Of a stretch of 64,000 nt of DNA, positions 17,516-26,357 are shown piece after piece. Under the pieces are notes generated by a model. That model saw only the letters and a program-made list of their open reading frames with translations. It had not been told where the DNA came from and did not search any database. The DNA is from Pseudonocardiaceae bacterium YIM PH 21723 (GTDB taxonomy: Bacteria; Actinomycetota; Actinomycetes; Mycobacteriales; Pseudonocardiaceae), in contig QZFT01000047.1 of assembly GCA_003600225.1 (NCBI GenBank), positions 1 to 64,000 on the forward strand, in the 5' to 3' direction. Each line of letters starts with the position of its first letter. The first letter of the stretch is position 1. The position numbers and the translations under genes are program-made.

Positions 17516-17529
17516 TCCGCTTGAGCGGA
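17516..17529. promoter_or_regulatory. Palindromic operator candidate between the TenA-like gene and XRE gene 2
   Basis: TCCGCT-TG-AGCGGA, a 6-bp-arm dyad in the 220-bp divergent region, about 110 bp before the XRE start. Candidate site for autoregulation. Short, so only weakly supported. Confidence 0.3.
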
Positions 17530-17639
17530 TGACAACCATTGCCACTTTACGCCGGAGCGGAGAGTTTCTGTCAACTACTGCGGATGAAAAGGACAAACCG
17601 GAGGTAACCTGTGTCCACACTGGCGGATGAAGGGGGACG

Positions 17640-18095
17640 ATGGTGACTGGACCACGGCCACTGGTGCGACAAATAGACCAGCGGCTGACCGCCCTGATCG
17701 CGGCGCTGTACCCGGACGAACGGAAGCGCCCCGGTTTCGGCCGTCTGGCCCAGGAGATCCGGGAGAAGACCGGGGGCACGATCTCCGCCACCTACCTGTG
17801 GGAACTGGCGACCGGCAAGAAGCGGAACCTCACGCTGGAGCAGCTGGACGTGCTCGCCGACTTCTTCGGGGTTCCGCCGGAGTACTTCTTCAACGACCAG
17901 GTCGCCGAGCGGGTGGACAAACAGTTGCAGCTGGCCACCGCATTGCGCGATCAGCGCATCCGCAGCCTGGCGATGCGCGCGGAGGGGCTGTCCCCGGAGG
18001 CCCTGGATTCGCTGCTGAAGATGGTCGACGCGGCGCGAGCGATGCAGGATCTACGCCCGATGGGTGACATTCCGGCCGATTCTGACGGAGAATGA
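17640..18095 (+). CDS. EspR-like XRE-family regulator, cassette 2
   Basis: 151-aa helix-turn-helix protein paralogous to the one at 15467-15907. The recognition segment is TISATYLWELATGKKRNLTL and the HTH ends ADFFGVPPEYFFND, almost the same closing block as in the paralogue. The C-terminal helix region is SLAMRAEGLSPEALDSLLKM, EspR-like. ATG at 17640 with a GAAGGGGG site. The stop overlaps the protease start (ATGA). Confidence 0.82.
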   Translation: MVTGPRPLVRQIDQRLTALIAALYPDERKRPGFGRLAQEIREKTGGTISATYLWELATGKKRNLTLEQLDVLADFFGVPPEYFFNDQVAERVDKQLQLATALRDQRIRSLAMRAEGLSPEALDSLLKMVDAARAMQDLRPMGDIPADSDGE

Positions 18096-18694
18096 CCATG
18101 GCTCACACCGATGGCCTGGTGGTCGGCTGCCGCGCGTTGTCCGGCGCGGAACACACCGTCTGGGATTGGAGGCTGACCGGGGGCATGGACGAACGTCGGC
18201 TCTTACGGCGCTGCCGCACGCTGGTGCGCGACATTCCGGTGCCGCGACCGTGGGCCATCGACGTGTTCGTCCGGCAACTGGAGACCAGCCGCGGCCGGCC
18301 GATCCACCTGCACGCCGTTCCGCAGTACGCGATGGCCGACAAGCCGTGCGGCGTGTGGTTGCAGATGGACGACCAGGACCACATCTTCTTCGAGAAGCAG
18401 ACCAGCCCGCTGCACCAGGAACACATCATCCTGCACGAGCTCGGGCACATGATCGGCGGTCACACGACCACGCTGGCCGACGCGTTGATGTCCGCCGGCG
18501 ATCTGTTCCCCGACCTGAGTCCGACCCTGCTCAAGCGGATGTTCGCCCGGGTCAGCTACCACGACGACCAGGAGCAGGAGGCCGAGCTCATTGCCAGCCT
18601 CATCCGGGCGGCGGCCGGCCCCGGCGGGCAGCAGCCGACCGATCCGGTGATCACCGGCCTGGCAGCGCAGTTCGGTTACCGCGACCACTTCTGA
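18092..18694 (+). CDS. ImmA/IrrE-family metallopeptidase, cassette 2
   Basis: 200-aa zinc peptidase with HELGH at residues 115-119 and an EQEAE segment that can give the third ligand. The start at 18092 overlaps the XRE stop; an internal ATG at 18185 would give 169 aa and align with the cassette-1 protease from its first residue, so either start may be used. As in cassette 1, the neighbouring XRE protein is the likely target (inference from known ImmA/IrrE pairs). Confidence 0.86.
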   Translation: MTMAHTDGLVVGCRALSGAEHTVWDWRLTGGMDERRLLRRCRTLVRDIPVPRPWAIDVFVRQLETSRGRPIHLHAVPQYAMADKPCGVWLQMDDQDHIFFEKQTSPLHQEHIILHELGHMIGGHTTTLADALMSAGDLFPDLSPTLLKRMFARVSYHDDQEQEAELIASLIRAAAGPGGQQPTDPVITGLAAQFGYRDHF

Positions 18695-18713
18695 CCCGTC
18701 TGGAGAGCAGGCT

Positions 18714-19802
18714 TTGTCCTCGACGTGGATCGAGATCCTCGGCGTGATCGCCATGTGGGTGGCCACCATCGTGCGCGCCCCGCAGGCCGTACGCGACCCG
18801 CGGCAACGCGGCATCTGGCTGGCCGTGGTGCTGATCGCCGTCGCGATGACCGTGCACATGGCGGAGATCTTCACGGCGCTGAGCACGCTCGCCGATCCCC
18901 ATGTGCTGCAACTGGGCAGCCACGTGGTGACGGTCGCCGACGGCACCGCCGTGCTCGGCCTGATCGTCGCCGCGCTGACCGGCCGCCGGTACGTGTGGCC
19001 GCTGGTGGGTGCGGGTGGCCTGGTGATCGCGGTGCTGAGCTGGATCTACCTGAGCGCTCCGCCGCCGACCGCCCTGGACACCGAGCTGCCGCTGTCCTAC
19101 TGGTGGCTGTTCGCCGGATACCACTTCGCCGCGATCGCGGTGAGCGCGCTGGTCTGCTGGCGGTACGCGCACAAGGCGCCGCACTGGTCCCTGGCGGGCG
19201 GGCTGTACTCGCTGGGTCTGGGCCTGGCGGTCGCCTGCTTCATGTGGGTGATCACGTTGAACTTCCTGATCACCCACGTTCCCGCGTGGTTCGAGTACTT
19301 CGGGATCTTCAAGGGCGCCGAGGCGCTGCTACTGGCCGTCGGCGTGCTACTGCCGACCTACAACTCGGTCCGGCACCGGGTGCTGCTGGCGCGGTCGTAC
19401 TACGGGCTGGGGCCGATCTGGCGTGACCTGATCGACGGTGTGCCCTCGGTGGCGTTGCAGGGACAGCGGGTCTCGCTGCGCGACCGCTTATGGCCCGCGT
19501 ATCCGCTGGAGCTGCGGTTGTACCGTCGCACCATCGAGATCCGGGACGCCATCCTGACCCTGCGGGACTACATCACCCCCGCCGAACTGAACGAGATCCG
19601 GCAGAATCTGGCCGCCCAGGGCATCGACACCTCCGCCGACGGCCCGGCGTTCACCGCCCACTGGGTCGAAGCCGCCCGCAAAGCTGCCAAGAGCGGCCGC
19701 GCCCCACTCCCGCACGAGGACAACATCACCGAACTCGGCGGCGCCGACCGCCCCACGGAAGTCGAGTTCCTCTTGCAGGTCGCCAAGAACCGGCCGCGCT
19801 AG
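18714..19802 (+). CDS. MAB_1171c-family putative transporter (membrane protein), cassette 2
   Basis: 362-aa membrane protein with about seven to eight hydrophobic helices in the first 230 residues and a soluble C-terminal tail (LRLYRRTIEIRDAILTLRDYI). It parallels the cassette-1 protein (363 aa) in length, topology and tail motif. The start is TTG at 18714 with GGAGAG 7 nt upstream. Third gene of the XRE-protease-membrane protein cassette. Function of the family unknown. Confidence 0.75.
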   Translation: MSSTWIEILGVIAMWVATIVRAPQAVRDPRQRGIWLAVVLIAVAMTVHMAEIFTALSTLADPHVLQLGSHVVTVADGTAVLGLIVAALTGRRYVWPLVGAGGLVIAVLSWIYLSAPPPTALDTELPLSYWWLFAGYHFAAIAVSALVCWRYAHKAPHWSLAGGLYSLGLGLAVACFMWVITLNFLITHVPAWFEYFGIFKGAEALLLAVGVLLPTYNSVRHRVLLARSYYGLGPIWRDLIDGVPSVALQGQRVSLRDRLWPAYPLELRLYRRTIEIRDAILTLRDYITPAELNEIRQNLAAQGIDTSADGPAFTAHWVEAARKAAKSGRAPLPHEDNITELGGADRPTEVEFLLQVAKNRPR

Positions 19803-19843
19803 AGCAGCCGATGTGAACGCAGCGAGGTGGCAGAATTAAAGAC

Positions 19844-19882
19844 GTCGCGCTCGACCGACCTGGGGGTTATCGGGAGCGCGAC
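19844..19882 (-). ncRNA. Hairpin with conserved loop, copy 2
   Basis: On the minus strand, GTCGCGCTC pairs with GAGCGCGAC around the loop CCGATAACCCCCAGGTCGG plus TC. The loop matches 20 of 21 positions of the hairpin at 12618-12662, while the stem differs by compensating changes. It lies 74 bp after the glycosyltransferase stop and is followed by a T-rich stretch, so it may end that transcript. Confidence 0.5.
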
Positions 19883-19955
19883 GCCCTGCAATCGTAGCTC
19901 AGCTTTTGGAGCTAGTCCAGAAATCGGACTCGTTCGGTCCGTTCCCAGCCCACCT

Positions 19956-21227
19956 TCAGCCTCGCCAGTTCCGGGGCGCACCCAGCCGGAGCCAGTCCTC
20001 CAGGTGATCACCGGCGGTCCGCACACCGTCCTCCGCCCGGATCCGTTCGCCCAGCTCGGCGGCCCGTTCCCGCATGCCGGCGTCGGTCACCACCGCGGAG
20101 ATCGCCGTGGCCAGGGACTCCTCGGTCAGCTCATGGAATCGCGGTGCCGTCGGGCCGACACCCAGCGCCTGCACCCGCTCCGCCCAGAACGGCTGGTCGG
20201 AGAAGAACGGGGTGACCACAGTCGGCAGGCCGGCCCGCAGACTCGCGGCCAGGGTGCCCGCACCACCGTGGTGCACGGCGGCCGACATCCGGGGCAGCAG
20301 CCAGCTGTGCGGCACGCTGTCGACCACATGCACCTGATCGTCACCGGGATTGCGCGCGGGATCGCCGAGCAGCACGCCCCGCACCCCGGCCCGGCGCAAC
20401 GCGCCCCGGACCATCGCATCCGTCCGGTCGCGATCCGCCGGGACCATGCTGCCGAAGCCGACGTAGACCGGGGCCGGGCCGGAGTCCACAAAGGACGCGA
20501 GATCGACCGGCGGGGTCCAGCCCCCGGCCCGGTCGGCGAACCAGGTTCCGGTGACCTGCACGTTCGGCCCCCAGTCCGCGGCGGCGGGAACCACGGACGG
20601 GCTGAACCCGTACAGCTGTGGGAAACCGGCCCGCTCCAGCTCGACGATCGGCGGGTACAACGGTGGCCGCGGCACCTCGGGCGTCCGCTGCCAGTACCGC
20701 ATCAACACCTGCCGCATGGTCTGCCAGCGGACCTGGTGGCCCATGATGTGCGTCGTCCGGTTGTCGATCCCGGCACCACCGAAGCCCCAGATGTTGCGGA
20801 ACTCGCCGGTGGGCGTGACCGGCTGCAACCCGCCGAAGCAGTACGGCAGGTCCGGTGCCACCATGTGGTGAAAGAACAGCCCCAGCATGCCGTGCATCAC
20901 CGCGTCGGTGTCCCGCAGACCGGCGCTGATCTCGGGGATCAGCTCGTCCACCATCGACTCGAACAACGCCGCCATGCCCTGCGCGTACGGAAATCCGTCC
21001 CGTCCGGTGGACAGGGTCGACTGGCCCTGCGCCGACGCCAGCACCTTGCGCGGCTCCGTGGACAGCGGCACGCAGTCCAGCCCGGCCCCCTCCACCAGGT
21101 GCGCGTACACCTTGGGCGCGATCACCCGGACCTGGAATCCCCGATCCCGCATATCCCGGCCCAGCGCGATGTACGGCTCGACGTCCCCCCGCGAGCCCAG
21201 CGCCACGAACGAAATCCTGGTCTTCAC
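19956..21227 (-). CDS. GT1-family (MGT-like) glycosyltransferase
   Basis: Cytoplasmic GT-B fold enzyme of 423 aa. The N-terminus KTRISFVALGSRGDVEPY is the acceptor-domain signature of sterol/antibiotic glycosyltransferases. The donor-binding motif is HHGGAGTLAASLRAGLPTVV followed by FFSDQPFWAERV. The GTG at 21227 has a GGGGGG site and starts right at the conserved block, so it is preferred over the codon at 21257. Likely transfers a hexose from a nucleotide sugar to a lipid or secondary-metabolite acceptor; the acceptor is unknown. It follows the TPR gene by 71 bp on the same strand, but no functional link is evident. Confidence 0.85.
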   Translation of the reverse strand: MKTRISFVALGSRGDVEPYIALGRDMRDRGFQVRVIAPKVYAHLVEGAGLDCVPLSTEPRKVLASAQGQSTLSTGRDGFPYAQGMAALFESMVDELIPEISAGLRDTDAVMHGMLGLFFHHMVAPDLPYCFGGLQPVTPTGEFRNIWGFGGAGIDNRTTHIMGHQVRWQTMRQVLMRYWQRTPEVPRPPLYPPIVELERAGFPQLYGFSPSVVPAAADWGPNVQVTGTWFADRAGGWTPPVDLASFVDSGPAPVYVGFGSMVPADRDRTDAMVRGALRRAGVRGVLLGDPARNPGDDQVHVVDSVPHSWLLPRMSAAVHHGGAGTLAASLRAGLPTVVTPFFSDQPFWAERVQALGVGPTAPRFHELTEESLATAISAVVTDAGMRERAAELGERIRAEDGVRTAGDHLEDWLRLGAPRNWRG

Positions 21228-21298
21228 GACATCCCCCCTGTTGTCCTGCTTCGACAACCAGGCTGCACGCCCCTCTCAAAATCTCGCTGAAAATCGGC

Positions 21299-22816
21299 TC
21301 ACATCAGCCGGTTTATCGCGATGAGCAGCTCATCGAGCCTCGCCCGCGCCGGTGAACCGGCGGGGTGCTGACCCTCGCAGTCATAGGCCGACGACCGGAT
21401 CGACCGCAGCTTGGCCTGGAGGTGCCGCCATTCGGTGGCGGTCGGCCGGCGTCCATGCACGAAGGGTTCCATCAGCGCGTTGAACCGGGAGAAGCAGCTG
21501 ATCAGGTCCATCTCGGCGCGTGCTTCGGAGATCCGGGCCATCAGCAGGGCAACGACCGGGTTGAAGACCCTGTCCGCGGCCGCCCGGTCGGCCAGGCGAG
21601 CCGCAGAGCTGAGCCGCCGGTCGGCCTCCGCCAGGGTTGTCAGGTCCACCTCGTCCAGTTTCATGACAGTGGCCAGCTCCGCCATCGCGTGCAGGAACGC
21701 GATGACACCGCTGCGGTCATCGAACTTCTCCGCGCGGGTGCAATGGCTGCCGACCGCGACGAGGTCGTCCTTGACGAAGGCATTCAGCCCTGCGGTGAAC
21801 TCCTCCTTCAGCAGCCAGATCAGGGTCTCCTGCAGGTCGTCGGCAGCCAACGACGTGCCCGTAGACCTGACCCGCCACCGTTCACGCACCGACATGTTGC
21901 GGCTTGTCCCGCACCTCTCGTGCGCGTAGGCCCACGCGCCCTTGTATTGCGGGTGGGTCCGCACGGTGTCGTGGAATTCCGTGAGCTGCTGGATGGCAGC
22001 CCGCGGCTTTCCTGCCCGCAGGCACCTGCGGGCCCGCTCCATCACAGGCGCGCCCAGCTCGGCCAGGATCGCCCGGTGCAGCTGGGTGATGACCTCGATG
22101 CCATCGGCCTGACCGGTGCCGAGCAGCGCCTCGACCACCTCCCGGGCCCGGCGGTACTCGCCGGCGCGAAACAGCACCCCGCCGAGGACGTAGCGCAGCT
22201 CCATGATCTCGGGATGCCGGTCCACCTTCTGCTGGACATACCTGATCGCCGCCGAGTGCTGTTCGGCGCCGAACAGATGATCCGCCTGTACGGTGACCGC
22301 ACGGACCAGCCCGGTTTCGCACAGTCCGCGCATCCTCGCGACGGCGGTCACCTCGGCGGCGGACCGCGAGTACCGGCGGGCGGTGGCGAGCAGAGCCAGC
22401 GCCGATTCATGATCATCCAACGCGTGCCGGCACTTCGCGCCGATCAGCAGGGCGGGCACGCTGGCCGGACCGATCTTCAGCGCGGCCCCGGCATGCGTCC
22501 AGGCCTCGTCGAACCGTCCGGCCCTCAGCGCACGCTCCGCCTTGTCCAGCAGCTCGCGCAGTTCACGGTCGGCGGTCTGTTCCCTGAGCTTGACGACAGC
22601 CTCTCTCAGACCGGTGTCGGCGAGGCTGATGCCCTCGTCAGGTGCCTCGAACTGTCCCCTGAACGCACTCAGGTCGATCTTGGGTTTCGCAGGACGTTCG
22701 GCCCTTTGGCCAACGGCTTCGACCAGCGGTGCCAGTGCCTTGGCCCCACCGCGGTCCAAGCCCGGTTCGCGATCGTCGCCCGGCCTGTAGGCCAGGCCGA
22801 AATCGAAGTCATCCAC
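21299..22816 (-). CDS. TPR-like helical protein, last gene of the TIR-Hsp70 operon
   Basis: 505-aa protein with an acidic N-terminus (GTG start, MDDFDFGLAY) and then helical repeats from about residue 85 onward (LLDKAERALRAGRFDEAWTHA; YVLGGVLFRAGEYRRAREVV), which fit degenerate TPR units. No signal peptide or membrane helix. It overlaps the 74-aa gene by 8 bp, which makes it the ninth gene of the operon. Probably a scaffold that binds other operon products. No enzymatic motif is seen. Confidence 0.7.
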   Translation of the reverse strand: MDDFDFGLAYRPGDDREPGLDRGGAKALAPLVEAVGQRAERPAKPKIDLSAFRGQFEAPDEGISLADTGLREAVVKLREQTADRELRELLDKAERALRAGRFDEAWTHAGAALKIGPASVPALLIGAKCRHALDDHESALALLATARRYSRSAAEVTAVARMRGLCETGLVRAVTVQADHLFGAEQHSAAIRYVQQKVDRHPEIMELRYVLGGVLFRAGEYRRAREVVEALLGTGQADGIEVITQLHRAILAELGAPVMERARRCLRAGKPRAAIQQLTEFHDTVRTHPQYKGAWAYAHERCGTSRNMSVRERWRVRSTGTSLAADDLQETLIWLLKEEFTAGLNAFVKDDLVAVGSHCTRAEKFDDRSGVIAFLHAMAELATVMKLDEVDLTTLAEADRRLSSAARLADRAAADRVFNPVVALLMARISEARAEMDLISCFSRFNALMEPFVHGRRPTATEWRHLQAKLRSIRSSAYDCEGQHPAGSPARARLDELLIAINRLM

Positions 22817-23033
22817 GGCGCCGCGCCTCGCCCTTCTTGTTCTTGTCCGTCACCACCGCGTTCACCAGCGCGGTCTCGGCGGCGTGATCCAGTTCGGCGA
22901 TCGCCAGGATCGAGCGGCGCAGCTCGATACGCCGCAGTACGTCGCCCATCGCGTCCTCGGGCAACGTCAGCTCCGGCTCCGGCAGCTCACCGAGCGCGTC
23001 CGCCATCGACATGTGTTTCCCCATGAGACTCAC
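22809..23033 (-). CDS. Small protein in the TIR-Hsp70 operon
   Basis: 74 aa, GTG start overlapping the previous stop (GTGA) and 8-bp overlap with the next gene. The sequence is acidic in the middle (LPEPELTLPEDAM) and basic at the C-terminus (KNKKGEARRRG), with a predicted helix between. No family recognised. Conservation of the overlaps argues that it is real. It may be an adaptor. Confidence 0.6.
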   Translation of the reverse strand: MSLMGKHMSMADALGELPEPELTLPEDAMGDVLRRIELRRSILAIAELDHAAETALVNAVVTDKNKKGEARRRG

Positions 23034-24958
23034 CCTTCGATCTCGCCGAGCAGCAGGCCGCCGATGTGCACCAGCAGGTCAGCCTCGGTCGCCTCGACCG
23101 CCTGTGCCTGCTCTCCCAGGACCTGGCTGCGGTATTCCAGGTCGTGCGCGAGCGTGTTCGCCACGGCGACGAGCTCGTCACCACCACGCAGCGCGATCAG
23201 CTGGTTCACCCGTTCCCGCAAGAGTTCGGAACGGCCGTTCATGTCGTCCACCGTCGGCGAGACCACCCGTGTCCTGGCCAGTTCCGGCCTTTGGTCCAAC
23301 GGCCGGACCTTGGAGAATCGGGACAACCGCGAGAGCAGACTGACCCGGACCTCGCGCCGGACCGACGGATCCGCGATGTACTGGTCGAGCAGCTGGAGAT
23401 AGCGGTCGGCCGCGTCGCGTTTCGCCCGCCCCCGCTGCGCCTCCTGGTTGAGGATGCGCAGCAAGTCCGGCTCCCGCACCCCCAGCTTCTGTGCCTTGCG
23501 CAGCAGCGCAACGCCGTCGTCGCGTTCCTGTTGGGTGGTCGCCAGCTGGCACTTGAGCAGACCCGCGATCAGGTGAACGTCACTGAACTCCGGGTCGTAG
23601 CTCAGGGCGCAGGCCAGCCTGCCCAGCACCTCGGCCAGCTGTTTCCGGTCACCGGCGCCAGTGCGCTTGTCCGCTGCTGCCCAGAGACGCAACACGGCAG
23701 CGGCACGCAACAGGTGGATGCTGCGCAGCGCCAGGTCACGTTCATGCAGTTCGACCTCGCCGGCCTCCCGCTCGGCCAGTGCCTGGAGCCGCTCGGCGAC
23801 GTCGTCATCATCCGGCGAGTAGGTCCACTCCATCTTGAGGTCCGCAGCGGGATCGAGGCATGCCGCCGCTCCCAGCAGCAGTCCGTCCACGTCCTCGAGC
23901 GAGGTCGAGTCGGTGTCCAGCCACGCCGCGAGCGCGAGACCGATGTCGGCCGAGGCCAGCATCGACCTCCGCCGATCGTCGTCCGTCTCCTCCTCGGCAA
24001 CCCTGTTCAGGTCCTCGAACTGACCCCGCGCGGCAACCAGATCCCGGTCGAACAACGCCCGCGCGCCGAGGACCACGTGCTGATTCCGCAGGTCGGCGGG
24101 CACCCGGTCGGCGAAATCACCGAGCTGCTCCACCTTCTGGAACAGCCGAACCGCGGCATCGACGCGGCCCGTCCGCAGTGCGTCCAGCGCCCGGTGGAAG
24201 GCGACCACGCCGTAGAGCAGGCGTGCCGGTTTCCGGTCCATGCCGCCCGCCGCCTCGATCGCCTCCAGCACGGGCTCGGCGCGGTCGTGGTCGCCGCGGG
24301 TGAAGCGAACGTAGGCCAGCAGGTAGGCGACGTCGACGTCGCCGGAGACCTCCCGGTGCAGCGCGGCCAGCTGGTACTCGGCCTCTTCCAGCGAACCCAG
24401 CTTGACCAGTGCGAAGGCGGCGAAGAACCTCGCCTGCGTGCGGAACTTCTGCGGTAGGTCGTGTTCGGTCCGGCTCAGAATCGGCAGCGCTTCCGCGTAC
24501 TGACCCTGGCGGATCAGGTCCACCGCCAGGCGGTATTGCCTGATGTGGGGACGCGGCCGGACGAATCTGAGGTAGCCGATGTAACAACAGCCCAGGAGCA
24601 ACACCCCGGCCAGCACCGCGATCACGATGAACCAGCTGCCCGGAGACCGCTCGCCACCAGGCTGCGCGGGAGCGGGCACTGCCGTCCCGGTGGCCGTCGG
24701 CGTCCCGGCAACGGGGGGCGGAGCGGACCCGGTGGCACCCACGGTGGGCACCGGGCCGCCGACGACGACCGTGGCCTCCACGATTCCACCGCCGGAGCTG
24801 ATCTTGACCGGGTACCGGCCAGGTGGCAGCGTCACCCCGCTGGGCAGGGTGACGGTGGTCCCGCCCGCGGGGTCGCCGATGGCCGGTACCGCCGTCCCGA
24901 GCAGCAGCACGACCAGCGTGCTGATCAGGGCAAGAGCCGGTCGAACGATTCGAGCCAC
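23030..24958 (-). CDS. Membrane-anchored TPR protein of the TIR-Hsp70 operon
   Basis: 642 aa. The GTG at 24958 has AGGGGAGG 7 nt upstream and opens a signal peptide (VRPALALISTLVVLLLG). An extracellular part of about 80 residues ends in a Pro/Thr-rich stretch. A transmembrane helix (FIVIAVLAGVLLLGCCYIGY, about residues 110-130) follows, then a ~500-residue cytosolic region of TPR-like repeats (RQGQYAEALPILSRTE; KLGSLEEAEYQLAALHR). It would hold the chaperone/TPR complex at the membrane. It overlaps its upstream neighbour by 34 bp. Confidence 0.75.
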   Translation of the reverse strand: MARIVRPALALISTLVVLLLGTAVPAIGDPAGGTTVTLPSGVTLPPGRYPVKISSGGGIVEATVVVGGPVPTVGATGSAPPPVAGTPTATGTAVPAPAQPGGERSPGSWFIVIAVLAGVLLLGCCYIGYLRFVRPRPHIRQYRLAVDLIRQGQYAEALPILSRTEHDLPQKFRTQARFFAAFALVKLGSLEEAEYQLAALHREVSGDVDVAYLLAYVRFTRGDHDRAEPVLEAIEAAGGMDRKPARLLYGVVAFHRALDALRTGRVDAAVRLFQKVEQLGDFADRVPADLRNQHVVLGARALFDRDLVAARGQFEDLNRVAEEETDDDRRRSMLASADIGLALAAWLDTDSTSLEDVDGLLLGAAACLDPAADLKMEWTYSPDDDDVAERLQALAEREAGEVELHERDLALRSIHLLRAAAVLRLWAAADKRTGAGDRKQLAEVLGRLACALSYDPEFSDVHLIAGLLKCQLATTQQERDDGVALLRKAQKLGVREPDLLRILNQEAQRGRAKRDAADRYLQLLDQYIADPSVRREVRVSLLSRLSRFSKVRPLDQRPELARTRVVSPTVDDMNGRSELLRERVNQLIALRGGDELVAVANTLAHDLEYRSQVLGEQAQAVEATEADLLVHIGGLLLGEIEG

Positions 24959-26355
24959 TGCTGTGCCTCCCCTGGTGTGAGTATCTGCGTGTCGACCATC
25001 CGGCTGATCCGGCGCCGCGTCTCGGCGATGGTTCGCCTGGCATTCGGGATGTCGCCCAGCTCGACCCAGCAACGGCTGTACAGGAACAGCGCATCGAGGT
25101 CCCCGGGGTCACGCTCGAGCGCGACGAAGAGTTCGCGCGCGGCCGCCGCGGGAGAACCGCATCCCAGATGCACCTCGGCGGCCCGGCGCCGCAGATTCCG
25201 GTCGTCGCCCTCCGGCATGGCCGGGTCGAGCAGCGCGATGTCGAGGATGATCACGCTGCCCAGCTCGTTCCGGCGACGACCGGGCGGCAGCGACTCGAAC
25301 AACCGCCACGCCGCCCGGTACCGACGGTCCCGGAGATCGAACCGGTGCGGCGCCACCTCGACCGCGATGTCGAGATACCGCAGCATCCGGTCGAGCTCCT
25401 GGTGCTCCTCGGCGATCTCCGCCCCGAACAGCGCGGCTTCGATCCGCGTCTGGCCGTCGCGCGCGGGTACCTCGTCGAGCACGTCCATCGCCCGGCCCGG
25501 ATTCACCGGCCGCAGCTGGCGCGCGATCGCCACCGGGTCCTTGAGCGTCGCCAGCGCCGAGCGCAGGTCCGCCGCCGGCACCGGCCGGGCGAAGGATGTG
25601 CCCTGGCGGTGCCGTTCGACCACCCGGACCAGGTCCTCACCTGCCCGGATGTCACCCAGCGCCGCCGGAAGCCGGCTGTCCGCGGTCAACGACGGCCACA
25701 GGATGCCCCTGGCCTGTGCCTCGACCCGTTCCTCGTCGGACATGTCCGGCCGCGCGTCGACCGTGCCGAGGGCCTGCGCTACGAGCGTGCCGAGCGCGTA
25801 CGCGTCCGCCGCCTTGCTGTCCTGCTGGAGGCCACGCACGATCTCCGGCGCCACCGCGGCCAGCGCCACCGCGTCCACACCGAACAGGTCACGCGGGGTG
25901 ACCGGCGTGACCACCGGGCACGGAACCAACCATGGGTACCAGTGGCCGTCCTCGGCGACCACGATGATGTTGTGCAGGTTCAGCCCCAGTGGGAAGACCG
26001 GGCTGCGCTGCCAGCGCTCGAACAACGAGCAGACCCGGTCCAGCAGCTCGACCCGGTCCTGCCAGTCCGGGAGTTCGGCCAGCCGTTCGCCGAGTGTCCG
26101 CCAGGTCTCGTCGGTCCCGTACTCGATGTAGTAGTGACCGTCCGCAGTCCAGTCATGGCCGGTGATCTCGACCATTCCCGCGGGCCGTCGCTGCCCGAGG
26201 CCGGTGACGGCCTGCCGGAAAGCGCCGTCGACGAATCTGGACTTGACGATCCGGACGATCCGGTCGTGCGGCTGCTCCCTGCCCGCCCGCCAGAGCACGC
26301 CGCGGTCGGTGCGGCCGACCACGGCCTCCATGGTGACTCCCGCCGGTCCCCGCAT
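24925..26355 (-). CDS. Degenerate protein kinase-like protein with TPR-like tail
   Basis: 476 aa. The first ~230 residues fit a eukaryotic-type kinase fold: RIVRIVK near residue 38 could be the beta-3 Lys; GLNLHNIIV (124-132) sits where the HRDxxxxN catalytic loop should be but lacks HRD; DFG is absent; the later APE and DxxALG landmarks (APEIVRG, DAYALGTLV) are present. Catalysis is therefore unlikely, and it reads as a pseudokinase. The rest is TPR-like (ELDRMLRYLDIAVEVAPHR; DLDALFLYSRCWVELGD). It starts 2 bp after the Hsp70 stop. Confidence 0.65.
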   Translation of the reverse strand: MRGPAGVTMEAVVGRTDRGVLWRAGREQPHDRIVRIVKSRFVDGAFRQAVTGLGQRRPAGMVEITGHDWTADGHYYIEYGTDETWRTLGERLAELPDWQDRVELLDRVCSLFERWQRSPVFPLGLNLHNIIVVAEDGHWYPWLVPCPVVTPVTPRDLFGVDAVALAAVAPEIVRGLQQDSKAADAYALGTLVAQALGTVDARPDMSDEERVEAQARGILWPSLTADSRLPAALGDIRAGEDLVRVVERHRQGTSFARPVPAADLRSALATLKDPVAIARQLRPVNPGRAMDVLDEVPARDGQTRIEAALFGAEIAEEHQELDRMLRYLDIAVEVAPHRFDLRDRRYRAAWRLFESLPPGRRRNELGSVIILDIALLDPAMPEGDDRNLRRRAAEVHLGCGSPAAAARELFVALERDPGDLDALFLYSRCWVELGDIPNARRTIAETRRRISRMVDTQILTPGEAQQWLESFDRLLP

Positions 26356-26357
26356 GG

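Noticed and set aside
10021-21298. Genomic island carried by the long repeats
   Set aside because: The two copies are direct repeats with similar flanks, but no integrase, tRNA end, phage gene or base composition change supports an island.
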